A stretch of DNA of 64,000 nucleotides from an uncultured Flavobacteriales bacterium (GTDB taxonomy: Bacteria > Bacteroidota > Bacteroidia > Flavobacteriales_G > Salibacteraceae). Shown here piece by piece: positions 21,229 to 29,509 of this stretch. Under the pieces are notes generated by a model. That model made no database searches, had not been told where the DNA came from, and saw nothing but the letters and a program-made list of their open reading frames with translations. Where the stretch lies: assembly GCA_905479105.1 (NCBI GenBank), contig CAJQLE010000002.1, positions 186,001 through 250,000 of the forward strand. The letters run 5' to 3'. The number at the start of each line of letters is the position of its first letter. The stretch's first letter is position 1. A program made the position numbers and the translations under genes.

Positions 21229-21236
21229 CAAATGTA
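21229..21236 (-). promoter_or_regulatory. -7 element immediately upstream of hisS start
   Basis: The minus strand reads TACATTTG, an exact TAnnTTTG match, ending 6 bp before the ATG at 21222. With the usual 5-8 bp to the transcription start, the mRNA would begin at or next to the start codon. A TTG-like element (21252-21254) is only 15 bp away, slightly short. Confidence 0.45.
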
Positions 21237-21328
21237 GGATGATTGATGATTCAACAGCTGTTTCAAAACCAGCGTTCTGAGACAATTATTGTATATTCAA
21301 CCAACACCACTAATATTAAAAGATCGGA

Positions 21329-21988
21329 ATGAAGATTCGATTCATCATAGTAGGGTCAGCTTTATTGTTCAGTTTTTCTGGATTTACTCAAGAAGACTCA
21401 ACAGCAATTGCACTAAAAAACACTTTCAAGGTTAGTGTAGGTGACGTTTTATCCGGCAATGCTGCGCTATTCTATGAGCGAAGATTAAGCAAAGGAAACA
21501 GCTTCGAAATAAGCTTGGGATATCAGTACCACATCCTTTTCAATTCCAATCATGACAACTTCAGCACTCTACAATTAAAAAATTCAAAAGGAATCACCTC
21601 GAGTTTGGGATACACATTCATGAGTAACAAGCACCCGATGCACGGCTTACAGCTCAGGCTTGATTATAAATATATTCAATTAGACTCCATTGATAAAAAT
21701 TACGAATGGACCCAAGGTGATGGTACTGAGTTTGAAGGAAATCCTTCCCTTTTTTTTCCCATTGAATATGAAATAGGAAATGGGCGTTATAGTATTGTAA
21801 AAATGACAGAAAGAAGGCATGTAATAAAACAGCAGTTCTTTTGGGTGATCCGCAATAAACCGCATAACAAGTTTTTCATTGAGTTTTATACCGGACCAAG
21901 TATTCGATTTGCGGCATTTCTCTACGATATTCATACTATTTGGCCAGGATTAAATAAAATAGAAGGCGAATTCAATTTCAGCGACTAA
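21329..21988 (+). pseudogene. Outer-membrane barrel protein interrupted by an in-frame stop near its C-terminus
   Basis: The open part encodes 219 residues: a signal peptide (about 1-20, FSGFTQ) and barrel-like strands (ISLGYQYHILF, GLQLRLDYKYIQL, FFIEFYTGPSIRFAAFLYD). It stops at TAA (21986-21988) after FNFSD. The same frame then stays open for 21 more codons, ending PMYHLGFRIGLRT and TGA at 22052-22054, which is a typical last barrel strand and overlaps the next gene's ATG as ATGA. This points to a nonsense change near the end of a gene of about 241 codons, or a sequencing error. No named family is recognised. Confidence 0.6.
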
Positions 21989-22050
21989 AAGGTCGGTCTT
22001 TGGCACCTCTACCCTATGTATCACTTAGGATTTAGAATTGGATTAAGAAC

Positions 22051-22251
22051 ATGAAAAAGCACTTTCTATACTTGATATCAGTATTAAGTTTAACCATTTT
22101 CTCTTGCGTAAAAGAGTTTCCAGACAATGAATTCGATTCCCTGGCTCCTCAAGTAACTTCAGAAGACACCTTACAAAGTGAATACTTCATTTCGGTTGAA
22201 TACAAAGACACAATAGCTGAAGTAGAAGCATCAATCGAAAAAGCCCCATAA
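22051..22251 (+). CDS. Small lipoprotein, unknown function
   Basis: The protein has 66 residues: a lipoprotein signal (MKKHFLYLISVLSLTIFSC, lipobox Cys19 in IFSCVK) and an acidic 47-residue mature part with no recognised fold. The start overlaps the TGA of the read-through frame of the barrel gene (ATGA), so the two were probably expressed as a pair. Surface or periplasmic anchoring of the barrel partner is inference. Confidence 0.6.
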   Translation: MKKHFLYLISVLSLTIFSCVKEFPDNEFDSLAPQVTSEDTLQSEYFISVEYKDTIAEVEASIEKAP

Positions 22252-22357
22252 GTATTCTTTCGTGCTTATTGACGATTGAATACTCTAGTGCAAATGACGG
22301 TCTACTTCCATACTTGTATGAAACCGTGAATCGATGTTCTGAATCGAATATCTACGA

Positions 22358-24046
22358 CTATACCTTTCCCAACTTCTTGTATCGAATACGCTTAGGTTCT
22401 TCATCGCCCAAACGTTTCTTACGGTTTTCTTCGTAGTCGCTGTAACCACCTTCGAAATAATAGACTTGACTATCTCCTTCGAACGCCAAAATGTGCGTAC
22501 AAATGCGGTCTAAGAACCAACGGTCGTGAGAGATTACCACTGCACAACCTGCAAAATTGTCTAAGGCTTCTTCTAAAGCTCGAAGTGTGTTGATATCCAA
22601 ATCATTGGTTGGCTCATCAAGCAACAATACGTTAGCACCTTCTTTCAACGTCATGGCCAAATGCAATCTGTTGCGCTCACCACCTGAAAGCACGCTTACT
22701 TTCTTGCCTTGCTCGCTTCCTCCGAAGTTGAATTTAGAAACATAGGCCCGCGCATTGATTTCGCGTCCACCCATGTCAATGATGTCATTGCCACCGCTGA
22801 TTACCTCGTACACTGTCTTGCTCTGATCAATGGATTCGTGTGCTTGATCAACATAAGCAACCTTGACTGTTTCACCCACTTTGAATTCACCTTCATCCGG
22901 CTTTTGCTGCTCCATGATCATTCGGAAAAGTGTTGTTTTTCCCGCACCGTTCGGACCAATGATTCCAACGATTCCCGCTGGTGGTAGTCTGAAGTTCAAA
23001 TGCTCATACAACAAGCGATCATCAAATCCTTTGGACACATCGATGGCTTCAATCACATTATTACCCAATCGTGGGCCTGGCGGAATGTATAATTCCAAGT
23101 TATCTTCCTTGGTTTTTTGCTCCTCGCCCATCATCTTATCGTAGTTAGACAAACGTGCCTTACTCTTCGAATGACGTCCTTTTGGCGACATGCGCACCCA
23201 CTCTAATTCCCTTTCTAGCGTCTTTCTGCGCTTGCTTGCAGTTTTCTCTTCTTGCGCCATGCGCTTAGATTTCTGATCTAACCACGAAGAGTAATTTCCT
23301 TTCCAAGGAATTCCCTCACCTCGATCCAATTCAAGAATCCATCCAGCAACGTTATCTAAAAAGTAACGGTCGTGTGTAATTGCGATTACAGTTCCAGCGT
23401 ATTCTTGTAAATGATGCTCTAACCATTCTACAGATTCAGCATCCAAATGGTTGGTAGGCTCATCCAAAAGAAGGATGTCAGGTTGTTGAATCAACAAACG
23501 ACAAAGTGCCACACGTCTGCGTTCACCTCCAGATAGATTCTTAATGGGAGTATCACCTTCTGGTGTGCGCAATGCATCCATTGCACGCTCTAGCTTAGAA
23601 TCCAATTCCCACGCGCCAACTGCATCAATTTTATCCTGTAAGATTCCTTGACGAGCCATCAGCTTATCCATCTTATCGGCATCTTCGTATACTTCTGGCT
23701 TTGCAAAATCGAGGTTGATTTGCTCGTATTCGTCTAACAAAGCAGTTACTTCTGAAGCACCTTCTTTTACGATGTCCATTACGGTTTTGCTATCGTCCAA
23801 TTCAGGCTCTTGCTCTAAGTATCCAACAGAATACCCATCACTAAAACTCAAATCACCTTGGAAATTCTTTTCAACACCAGCGATAATCTTGAGTAATGAA
23901 GATTTACCCGATCCGTTTAAACCAATAATACCAATCTTGGCACCATAGAAAAATGAGAGGTAAATGTTCTTTAGAACTTGTTTGCTTGGCGGATAAGTCT
24001 TGCTTACCCCTTGCAGTGAAAAAATGATCTTTTTATCGTCTGACAT
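22358..24046 (-). CDS. ettA: Energy-dependent translational throttle protein EttA (ABC-F)
   Basis: The protein has 562 residues with two ABC ATPase domains and no membrane segment. Walker A motifs are GLNGSGKSS (42-50) and, in the second half, GPNGAGKTT. Signature motifs are LSGGERRRVALCRLL and LSGGERNRLHLAMTL, and both Walker B motifs end LLLDEPTN. The P-site tRNA-interaction insert (about 245-310, rich in Arg/Lys) separates the halves. EttA binds the ribosomal E site and gates the first peptide bond according to the ADP/ATP ratio. It is convergent with the small lipoprotein gene and a single gene on its strand. Confidence 0.94.
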   Translation of the reverse strand: MSDDKKIIFSLQGVSKTYPPSKQVLKNIYLSFFYGAKIGIIGLNGSGKSSLLKIIAGVEKNFQGDLSFSDGYSVGYLEQEPELDDSKTVMDIVKEGASEVTALLDEYEQINLDFAKPEVYEDADKMDKLMARQGILQDKIDAVGAWELDSKLERAMDALRTPEGDTPIKNLSGGERRRVALCRLLIQQPDILLLDEPTNHLDAESVEWLEHHLQEYAGTVIAITHDRYFLDNVAGWILELDRGEGIPWKGNYSSWLDQKSKRMAQEEKTASKRRKTLERELEWVRMSPKGRHSKSKARLSNYDKMMGEEQKTKEDNLELYIPPGPRLGNNVIEAIDVSKGFDDRLLYEHLNFRLPPAGIVGIIGPNGAGKTTLFRMIMEQQKPDEGEFKVGETVKVAYVDQAHESIDQSKTVYEVISGGNDIIDMGGREINARAYVSKFNFGGSEQGKKVSVLSGGERNRLHLAMTLKEGANVLLLDEPTNDLDINTLRALEEALDNFAGCAVVISHDRWFLDRICTHILAFEGDSQVYYFEGGYSDYEENRKKRLGDEEPKRIRYKKLGKV

Positions 24047-24067
24047 AATCTATCTTAATAAGGATTT

Positions 24068-24075
24068 CAAAGGTA
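24068..24075 (-). promoter_or_regulatory. Candidate -7 element for ettA
   Basis: The minus strand reads TACCTTTG, an exact TAnnTTTG match, 21 bp upstream of the ettA ATG. No TTG is found at 17-23 bp spacing. Confidence 0.4.
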
Positions 24076-24096
24076 TTATAAGGGATTCAAAAGCGC

Positions 24097-25482
24097 CTAA
24101 AACCTGAAATAAATAAAAGGCTGACCATCGCTGATGGCAATTTGTCCTAAGCAAAGAATAAATAGAACCAAAGAAATTACTGATTTAAGAACCATATTTC
24201 TTCCATTATCTCCATGAAAGCTCTTCATCAAATGATGAGACATCGGTGGCAAGAAAGAAAAGACAGTAGCCAAACAAAGCATTAACCATTGGCGTGGAGT
24301 CACCTCCAAAGCAGTATGATCTTCAAAATTTAAAAGCTCGCCAAAGTAATTTAAGGCATCACCTAATGTTTCTGCTCGAAACCAAATCCACCCTAGCATC
24401 ACCAAAACAAACGTGAGCAAAGACGAATAAAAATGATTCATGCGCTTGAAGAAGATCGAAAAGCGATCAACAGTGAGGAATAAGCCATGCCATGCGCCCC
24501 AAATCACAAAATTCCAGCTGGCGCCATGCCATAATCCGGAAAGTAAAAACACAATCCACAGGTTTCGCAATACAATCCATTGACCTTTTCGACTTCCACC
24601 CAGCGGAAAATATAAATAATCGCGCATCCAAGAACTCAATGTCATGTGCCACCTGCGCCAAAAATCTTGAAATCCTGCTGCGGCATAAGGCCAATTGAAA
24701 TTCTCAGGAAACTTAAATCCCATCAACATTCCTAAGCCTATAGCCATATCGGTATAGCCACTAAAATCAAAATAGATCTGAAAGGTGTAGGCCAATAATC
24801 CAAGTAAGGCTCCTATGGCACCCAATTGATCCGAAGCAAAAGCGGCATCTGCCAATGGAGCCAATCCATCTGCGATCAACACTTTCTTAGTCAATCCTAA
24901 AATGAATTGTTGAAGTCCTGATAATTTAAATCCCCATTTATCTTGATGCGAACGATCGATGAGCTGATTTGAGATATCCTTATATCGGACAATTGGGCCT
25001 GCAATCAATTGCGGAAAAAGGAATACAAACAAAAGATAATCAAGTAACGATTTAGCCCGAGGCGTTTCATTGCGATAAACATCTACGAGGTAACTGATCT
25101 TCTGAAAAGTGAAAAAGGAAATTCCGAGAGGCAAAGCAATTTCCATATAGGAAGGAAATGCAAGTCCCATGCCTTCTAGGACACTTCGAACATTTTCAGT
25201 GAAGAAATTAAAATACTTGAAAATGAAAAGAGTTCCAACATTTATGATCAATCCTGCAGTAAGCCATGATTTTCGATTTTCCTGCTCAAACTTTTGTGCA
25301 ATGACAAAATCAAGGGCGCTGCTCAGCAGCAATACAAGGCAAAAAATAGGCGCTCCCCAAGCGTAGAAAATAAAACTACCCAGAAAGGCTGTTGGGTTCT
25401 TGAATTTAGCGGGAACCAATTGATAAGCCACCAAAAAAACGGGTAGAAACCAAATCAGAAAAATTGCACTGCTGAATAACAC
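24097..25482 (-). CDS. MBOAT-family O-acyltransferase (AlgI/DltB-like)
   Basis: The protein has 461 residues with about ten to twelve hydrophobic segments and a GTG start. MBOAT signatures are FWRRWHMTLSSWMRDYLYFP and LSGLWHGASWNFVIWGAWHG, the latter containing the catalytic His near residue 318. AlgI-type members acylate exopolysaccharides or other extracytoplasmic glycans from a membrane acyl donor. The usual AlgJ/AlgX or SGNH-hydrolase partner is not adjacent in this window, so the substrate is not known. Its 3' end lies 50 bp before ettA on the same strand. Confidence 0.9.
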   Translation of the reverse strand: MLFSSAIFLIWFLPVFLVAYQLVPAKFKNPTAFLGSFIFYAWGAPIFCLVLLLSSALDFVIAQKFEQENRKSWLTAGLIINVGTLFIFKYFNFFTENVRSVLEGMGLAFPSYMEIALPLGISFFTFQKISYLVDVYRNETPRAKSLLDYLLFVFLFPQLIAGPIVRYKDISNQLIDRSHQDKWGFKLSGLQQFILGLTKKVLIADGLAPLADAAFASDQLGAIGALLGLLAYTFQIYFDFSGYTDMAIGLGMLMGFKFPENFNWPYAAAGFQDFWRRWHMTLSSWMRDYLYFPLGGSRKGQWIVLRNLWIVFLLSGLWHGASWNFVIWGAWHGLFLTVDRFSIFFKRMNHFYSSLLTFVLVMLGWIWFRAETLGDALNYFGELLNFEDHTALEVTPRQWLMLCLATVFSFLPPMSHHLMKSFHGDNGRNMVLKSVISLVLFILCLGQIAISDGQPFIYFRF

Positions 25483-25759
25483 GGAGCTAAATTAATCTAC
25501 CTCTCCAGAAATGAAGTCATTAATACATTCCAAATTCACATTTTCGATCTATTATAGTTCAGCAGGTCCTGCAATTGATTCCATGGTTACTAGTATCGCA
25601 ATAAAACATATAGTAATGACTTTCATTTTAATCATGGTTTCTTCGTTTTCTGAAGCAAACCTAAGGGAGGCTGTCAGGCCTCTCAATCACGGAAAACCGC
25701 TAAAACCAACACTTTAGCCGAAAACAGCTACAGAACAAAATAGCTGTCGAGATATAGAC

Positions 25760-26464
25760 TTAAGCCGCCTTTGCTTCATACAGCTCACTAGAACCCGACA
25801 ATCCAATCTTACGAAACTCATCCGCTTTAAGCATATCCATACCCGCTCCTGCTCTATCGCCCAATGACAATCTAAATTTACTTCTCACTTCAAAAGCTTC
25901 TGTATTTCTAGGGTCAACTTTAATGGCTTTATTAAGGTCGCTCATGGCTTTGTAGTCCATGTCTAGCAAACGATAAATTTGTGAACGCTTGATGTAGAAA
26001 GCAGACACGCTTTCATTTAAGCTGATAGCCATCGTTAAATCATCCAACGCTCCTTTGTGACGTAATGCTTTCATGCGCAATATTGCTCTTCGGTAATAAT
26101 TCATCGCATGCTTGGAATCAACCTTCAATGCTTTGGTGAAAAATGCTTCCGCTCTGTCGTAACGCTTATCACGAATTGCTCTGAATGCAACTTCTTCTAA
26201 ATGAATTCGCCAAGACTTCACGTTTTCATTTTTCACATAGTGAAGTAAGCTTTCATCTTGAATGATAAGTTTACCTTCTGTAGAGATCAACATAAGGTAT
26301 GATTCCCTGCAGGTAATATCGAGCATTTCATTCCAATCCTCACCGCGCAAGTATGCTTCCCACACTTTTCGTGCTTGTTGGATTACATGTTGCCAAGCAA
26401 CATCAGAAAAATGACTTGGACGATCGAAAGAATTCAGAAAGATGTTTAGTTCGTTAGTACTCAT
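25760..26464 (-). CDS. Tetratricopeptide-repeat protein
   Basis: The protein has 234 residues. Residues about 92-200 form three TPR units (AFRAIRDKRYDRAEAFFTKA, NYYRRAILRMKALRHKGALD, YKAMSDLNKAIKVDPRNTEA). The N-terminal 90 residues have no recognised domain and there is no signal peptide, so it is probably a cytoplasmic protein-interaction module. It lies 79 bp downstream of the RsmI-like gene on the same strand and may be at the end of the dnaA-ptp-methylase series. Confidence 0.8.
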   Translation of the reverse strand: MSTNELNIFLNSFDRPSHFSDVAWQHVIQQARKVWEAYLRGEDWNEMLDITCRESYLMLISTEGKLIIQDESLLHYVKNENVKSWRIHLEEVAFRAIRDKRYDRAEAFFTKALKVDSKHAMNYYRRAILRMKALRHKGALDDLTMAISLNESVSAFYIKRSQIYRLLDMDYKAMSDLNKAIKVDPRNTEAFEVRSKFRLSLGDRAGAGMDMLKADEFRKIGLSGSSELYEAKAA

Positions 26465-26543
26465 GGCTTCAGATTTTTTGGTTTGTTTTCTAATCTGAGA
26501 CCAAAGCTCTATGCCAAGAATGTAATGTATTTACGTTGTGAAA

Positions 26544-27263
26544 TTAGGACTGTAATTTTCCACTAAATAGCAGGAAAACAGCAGGTTTCTTCCCTAAAAT
26601 AATTCCTGATTTTTTCCAGAGCTCAATTGATTTTGTTACAATCGACTCATTTGGAGCTGTCAAATTTGCGGCAACACATAAATCCGTTTGGGGAGATAAA
26701 TGCTTCAATAATACCGTGAGTATTTTATCATTCCGATAAGGCGTTTCGATGAACATCTGTGTCACATCTTCTTGACGTGATTGTAATTCCAGGACTTTTA
26801 TCTTCTTGATTAAATCTACATCCTCTCTGGGTAAGTATCCATGAAAATGAAAATGCTGACCGTTCATTCCCGACCCCATGAGCGCCAACAATAGTGATGA
26901 CGGGCCAATTAATGGAACTATTTCAATTCCGCGCCTGTGTGCTTCTCTCACAATTATCCCACCTGGATCTGCCACACCAGGAACACCGGCCTCTGAAATC
27001 AAGCCCGTATCTAATCCTTGCTCACAATATTGAAGCAATTGTTTCAAGTCATCTTCACCATGCTTATTCAACTCCATGACTTCAACTTCACTGAAATGAT
27101 GAGGATAGCCAATAGACTTTAAGAAATGACGCGCAGTTTTCGCACGTTCAGTAACGAAATGTTTCAATGCAAAGGTCGCATCCAACGTGTCCTGTGGAAA
27201 CTGCGCAGCACTATTACTTTCAGCTAGAGCTGAAGGAATCATTATAAGCTTTCCTTTTTTCAC
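26544..27263 (-). CDS. RsmI-like SAM-dependent methyltransferase (tetrapyrrole methylase fold)
   Basis: The protein has 239 residues with a GTG start overlapping the phosphatase stop (GTGA). The GTG is preferred because it gives KKGKLIMIPSALAE, the family's N-terminal strand. Tetrapyrrole-methylase motifs include GLISEAGVPGVADPGGIIV and PLIGPSSLLLALMGSGMNGQ. It is shorter than, and diverges from, classic RsmI (2'-O-methylation of C1402 in 16S rRNA). The rRNA target is therefore inference by family. The order dnaA, phosphatase, methylase recurs in Bacteroidota as far as I recall. Confidence 0.8.
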   Translation of the reverse strand: MKKGKLIMIPSALAESNSAAQFPQDTLDATFALKHFVTERAKTARHFLKSIGYPHHFSEVEVMELNKHGEDDLKQLLQYCEQGLDTGLISEAGVPGVADPGGIIVREAHRRGIEIVPLIGPSSLLLALMGSGMNGQHFHFHGYLPREDVDLIKKIKVLELQSRQEDVTQMFIETPYRNDKILTVLLKHLSPQTDLCVAANLTAPNESIVTKSIELWKKSGIILGKKPAVFLLFSGKLQS

Positions 27264-27721
27264 AATTCACTCAAGACTTTTTCTGCACTGCGAGTAAGCA
27301 GCTCATATACATGCTCAAATCCTTGTTGTCCTCCAAAGTATGGATCAGGAACCGACTTGTTTTCTCCAGGATAAATCTCATTGAGCATCATGCTGACCTT
27401 CGAACGATCTTCATCGTTGCGCGCCAACTTGATGACGTTTTCATAGTTTGATTCGTCCATCACATAAATGCGGTCAAATGCATCGTAATCTGAAGCTGTC
27501 AAATGCCGAGCTCTTAAATCACTGATATCAACTCCATGCGATTTTGATGTGGCTTGCATGCGATGATCCGGGGCTTCACCCACGTGCCAATCACCTGTGC
27601 CAGCCGAATCTAATTCAACTTCAATACCTTTTTCTAGAGCAAAATGCCTAAAAGCTCCTTCTGCCATGGGAGAGCGACAGATGTTTCCTAAACAAACGAA
27701 GAGTATTCTGGGTGTATGCAT
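27260..27721 (-). CDS. Low-molecular-weight protein tyrosine phosphatase
   Basis: The protein has 153 residues. The P-loop CLGNICRS (Cys10 nucleophile, Arg16) sits at the N-terminus, and the general-acid loop VPDPYFGG with its Asp is near residues 119-126. It hydrolyses phosphotyrosine or small-molecule phosphate esters in the cytoplasm. It follows dnaA with a terminator hairpin between them and overlaps the RsmI-like gene by 4 bp. No tyrosine-kinase or capsule genes are close by. Confidence 0.92.
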   Translation of the reverse strand: MHTPRILFVCLGNICRSPMAEGAFRHFALEKGIEVELDSAGTGDWHVGEAPDHRMQATSKSHGVDISDLRARHLTASDYDAFDRIYVMDESNYENVIKLARNDEDRSKVSMMLNEIYPGENKSVPDPYFGGQQGFEHVYELLTRSAEKVLSEL

Positions 27722-27732
27722 ATTCGATCAAA

Positions 27733-27766
27733 CAAAAAACCCAATCACGAAGTTCGGATTGGGTTT
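27733..27766 (-). terminator. Rho-independent terminator after dnaA (minus strand)
   Basis: AAACCCAATC (27737-27746) pairs with GATTGGGTTT (27757-27766); read on the minus strand a T-run follows the stem. It sits 11 bp before the phosphatase ATG, so the phosphatase-methylase pair may be expressed by readthrough or attenuation. Confidence 0.75.
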
Positions 27767-27785
27767 CAAAATTGTGAAATCAGAT

Positions 27786-29216
27786 TTATTGAATTGCCAT
27801 TTTCTTCTCAAGATCAGTGATGTAACTTCTGAACTGCTTATCAGTTTCCATCAAGTTGTTCACCGTCTTGCAAGCGTGCAATACAGTAGCGTGATCTTTT
27901 CCTCCGCAATGAGCACCAATGCTCGCTAAAGATGCTTTAGTCATTTGCTTGGAAAAGTACATTGCAATCTGACGAGCCTGAACAACCTCTCGCTTACGGG
28001 TTTTAGACTTCATCAATTCAATAGGAAGATCGAAATAATCACACACCACTTTTTGAATGTAGTCGATAGACACTTCGCGAGCAGTATTGCGCACAAATTT
28101 ATCGATCATCTGCTTAGCTAGGTCAAGCGTAATATTTTTCTTATTCAATGATGCCTGAGCTATCAATGAAATCAAAGCTCCTTCTAATTCACGAATATTA
28201 GTCGCGATGCTATAGGCCAAGTATTCGATAACTTCTTTTGGAAGTTCAATTCCCTCAATATACATCTTCTTTTCAAGAATAGCGATACGTGCTTCCAAGT
28301 CTGGGACTTGAAGATCAGCACTCAATCCCCATTTGAATCGGCTAAGAAGACGCTGCTCCATTCCTTGCATTTCCACTGGTGGCTTATCGCTCGTAAGAAC
28401 AATTTGTTTTCCAGTTTGGTGAAGGTGGTTGAAGACTGTAAAGAATACATCTTGTGTCTTTTCTTTACCTGCCATGAATTGCACATCATCAATGATCAAT
28501 ACATCAATCATTTGATAGAAATGCACAAAATCATTGGTGGAGTTATTTCTTACGGCATCGATAAACTGGTGCGTAAACTTTTCAGATGAAACGTAAAGAA
28601 CAGTTTTATTCGGATGATTTCTCTTAATCTCGATTCCAATGGCATGTGCAAGATGAGTTTTACCCAAACCAACGCTACCATATATTAGAAGTGGATTGAA
28701 AGACGTTCCTCCTGGCTTTTGAGCCACGGCAAAACCCGCAGAACGAGCCAAGCGGTTGCAATCTCCTTCTACAAAATTTTCAAAGGAATAGTTAGGGTTT
28801 AACTGAGAATCAACGACAACTTTCTTTAAACCCGGGATAATAAAAGGGTTCTGAATAGTCTTACTTCCAATATCCAAAGGCATAGAAACCGAAGGGTTTT
28901 TAACCGTTCTAATATTCGAAGTAGGAATTCGTACCGTGTAAGGCTTAGATGTAGTGTAATTATTCTCCATAATGATACTGTACTCCAATCTTCCTTCCGG
29001 ACCAAGTTCTTTCTGAACTGTCTTTTTCAGTAGACTGATGTAATGCTCTTCCAACCATTCGTAGAAAAATTGGCTAGGCACCTGTATCGTTAAGGTATCG
29101 TCCTGAAGCTTGACTGCCTTGATTGGCTCAAACCAAGTTTTAAAACTCTGGAGGCTAACATTGTCTCGAATAACTTCTTGACATCGTTCCCAAACTTCTT
29201 CGTGTAATTTACTCAT
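27786..29216 (-). CDS. dnaA: Chromosomal replication initiator protein DnaA
   Basis: The protein has 476 residues from the ATG at 29216 (MSKLHEEVWERC); a TTG two codons upstream is discarded. Domain I occupies about 1-80 and a linker about 85-135. The AAA+ domain has Walker A GSVGLGKTHL (180-189) and Walker B VLIIDDVQF (239-247). The C-terminal helix-turn-helix carries GGKDHATVLHACKT, the DnaA-box recognition signature. It opens the origin. Upstream are two palindromes but no cluster of DnaA boxes, so this locus is not shown to be oriC. Confidence 0.96.
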   Translation of the reverse strand: MSKLHEEVWERCQEVIRDNVSLQSFKTWFEPIKAVKLQDDTLTIQVPSQFFYEWLEEHYISLLKKTVQKELGPEGRLEYSIIMENNYTTSKPYTVRIPTSNIRTVKNPSVSMPLDIGSKTIQNPFIIPGLKKVVVDSQLNPNYSFENFVEGDCNRLARSAGFAVAQKPGGTSFNPLLIYGSVGLGKTHLAHAIGIEIKRNHPNKTVLYVSSEKFTHQFIDAVRNNSTNDFVHFYQMIDVLIIDDVQFMAGKEKTQDVFFTVFNHLHQTGKQIVLTSDKPPVEMQGMEQRLLSRFKWGLSADLQVPDLEARIAILEKKMYIEGIELPKEVIEYLAYSIATNIRELEGALISLIAQASLNKKNITLDLAKQMIDKFVRNTAREVSIDYIQKVVCDYFDLPIELMKSKTRKREVVQARQIAMYFSKQMTKASLASIGAHCGGKDHATVLHACKTVNNLMETDKQFRSYITDLEKKMAIQ

Positions 29217-29509
29217 ATACAAAAAACTTTTGATGTCACATCAAATTAATTGAAGTAACGGTTACTTTAAATTAGGTTAAGGTCGGTCTGATCACAAAGA
29301 GGGTGTCTTTATTTCACAAAGCAAATATTGACCAAATAAAATGAATAAAAAAGCTTCTTGGGGCTTGATTATGTGAAAAGTTTTACAGCTACGGTTTTAC
29401 ATGTACCAACCTTTAAAAGCTTCAATCCATAAGTGATTGAGCAGTAGCCTCGTGAATGCTTTTCATTGAAGTTAAAGAAATGAACAACATATTGTGAATA
29501 GCGGAATTA
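29217..29509. other. dnaA leader region with two palindromes, no gene
   Basis: This 293-bp AT-rich gap lies between the WYL gene and dnaA. It holds TGATGT-C-ACATCA (29231-29243) and AAGTAAC-G-GTTACTT (29253-29267), both perfect, with centres 23 bp apart and upstream of dnaA. One weak DnaA-box-like sequence (TGTGAATAG, near 29494) is seen, with no cluster. No exact TAnnTTTG match for dnaA was found. Confidence 0.6.
29231..29267. promoter_or_regulatory. Tandem palindromes upstream of dnaA, candidate operator
   Basis: A 13-nt and a 15-nt perfect odd palindrome lie 15-51 bp upstream of the dnaA start. Their centres are two helical turns apart, as for a dimeric regulator binding on one face. Stem-loops in the leader mRNA are an alternative reading. 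Confidence 0.45.

Noticed and set aside
21223-21285. N-terminal extension of hisS
   Set aside because: The added 21 residues are not like the family, and the ATG at 21222 starts the conserved PKGTRDFLP region.
22252-22357. Terminator between the small lipoprotein gene and ettA
   Set aside because: Short stems such as CATAC/GTATG are present but no T-run follows on either strand.
25511-25717. 68-codon plus-strand frame with a hydrophobic stretch between the MBOAT and TPR genes
   Set aside because: It has no family likeness, no promoter, and lies between two minus-strand genes. A small secreted peptide is not excluded, but support is too weak.
29217-29509. Replication origin beside dnaA
   Set aside because: Only one weak DnaA-box-like site was found and no box cluster or AT-rich unwinding repeats; GC skew could not be computed.
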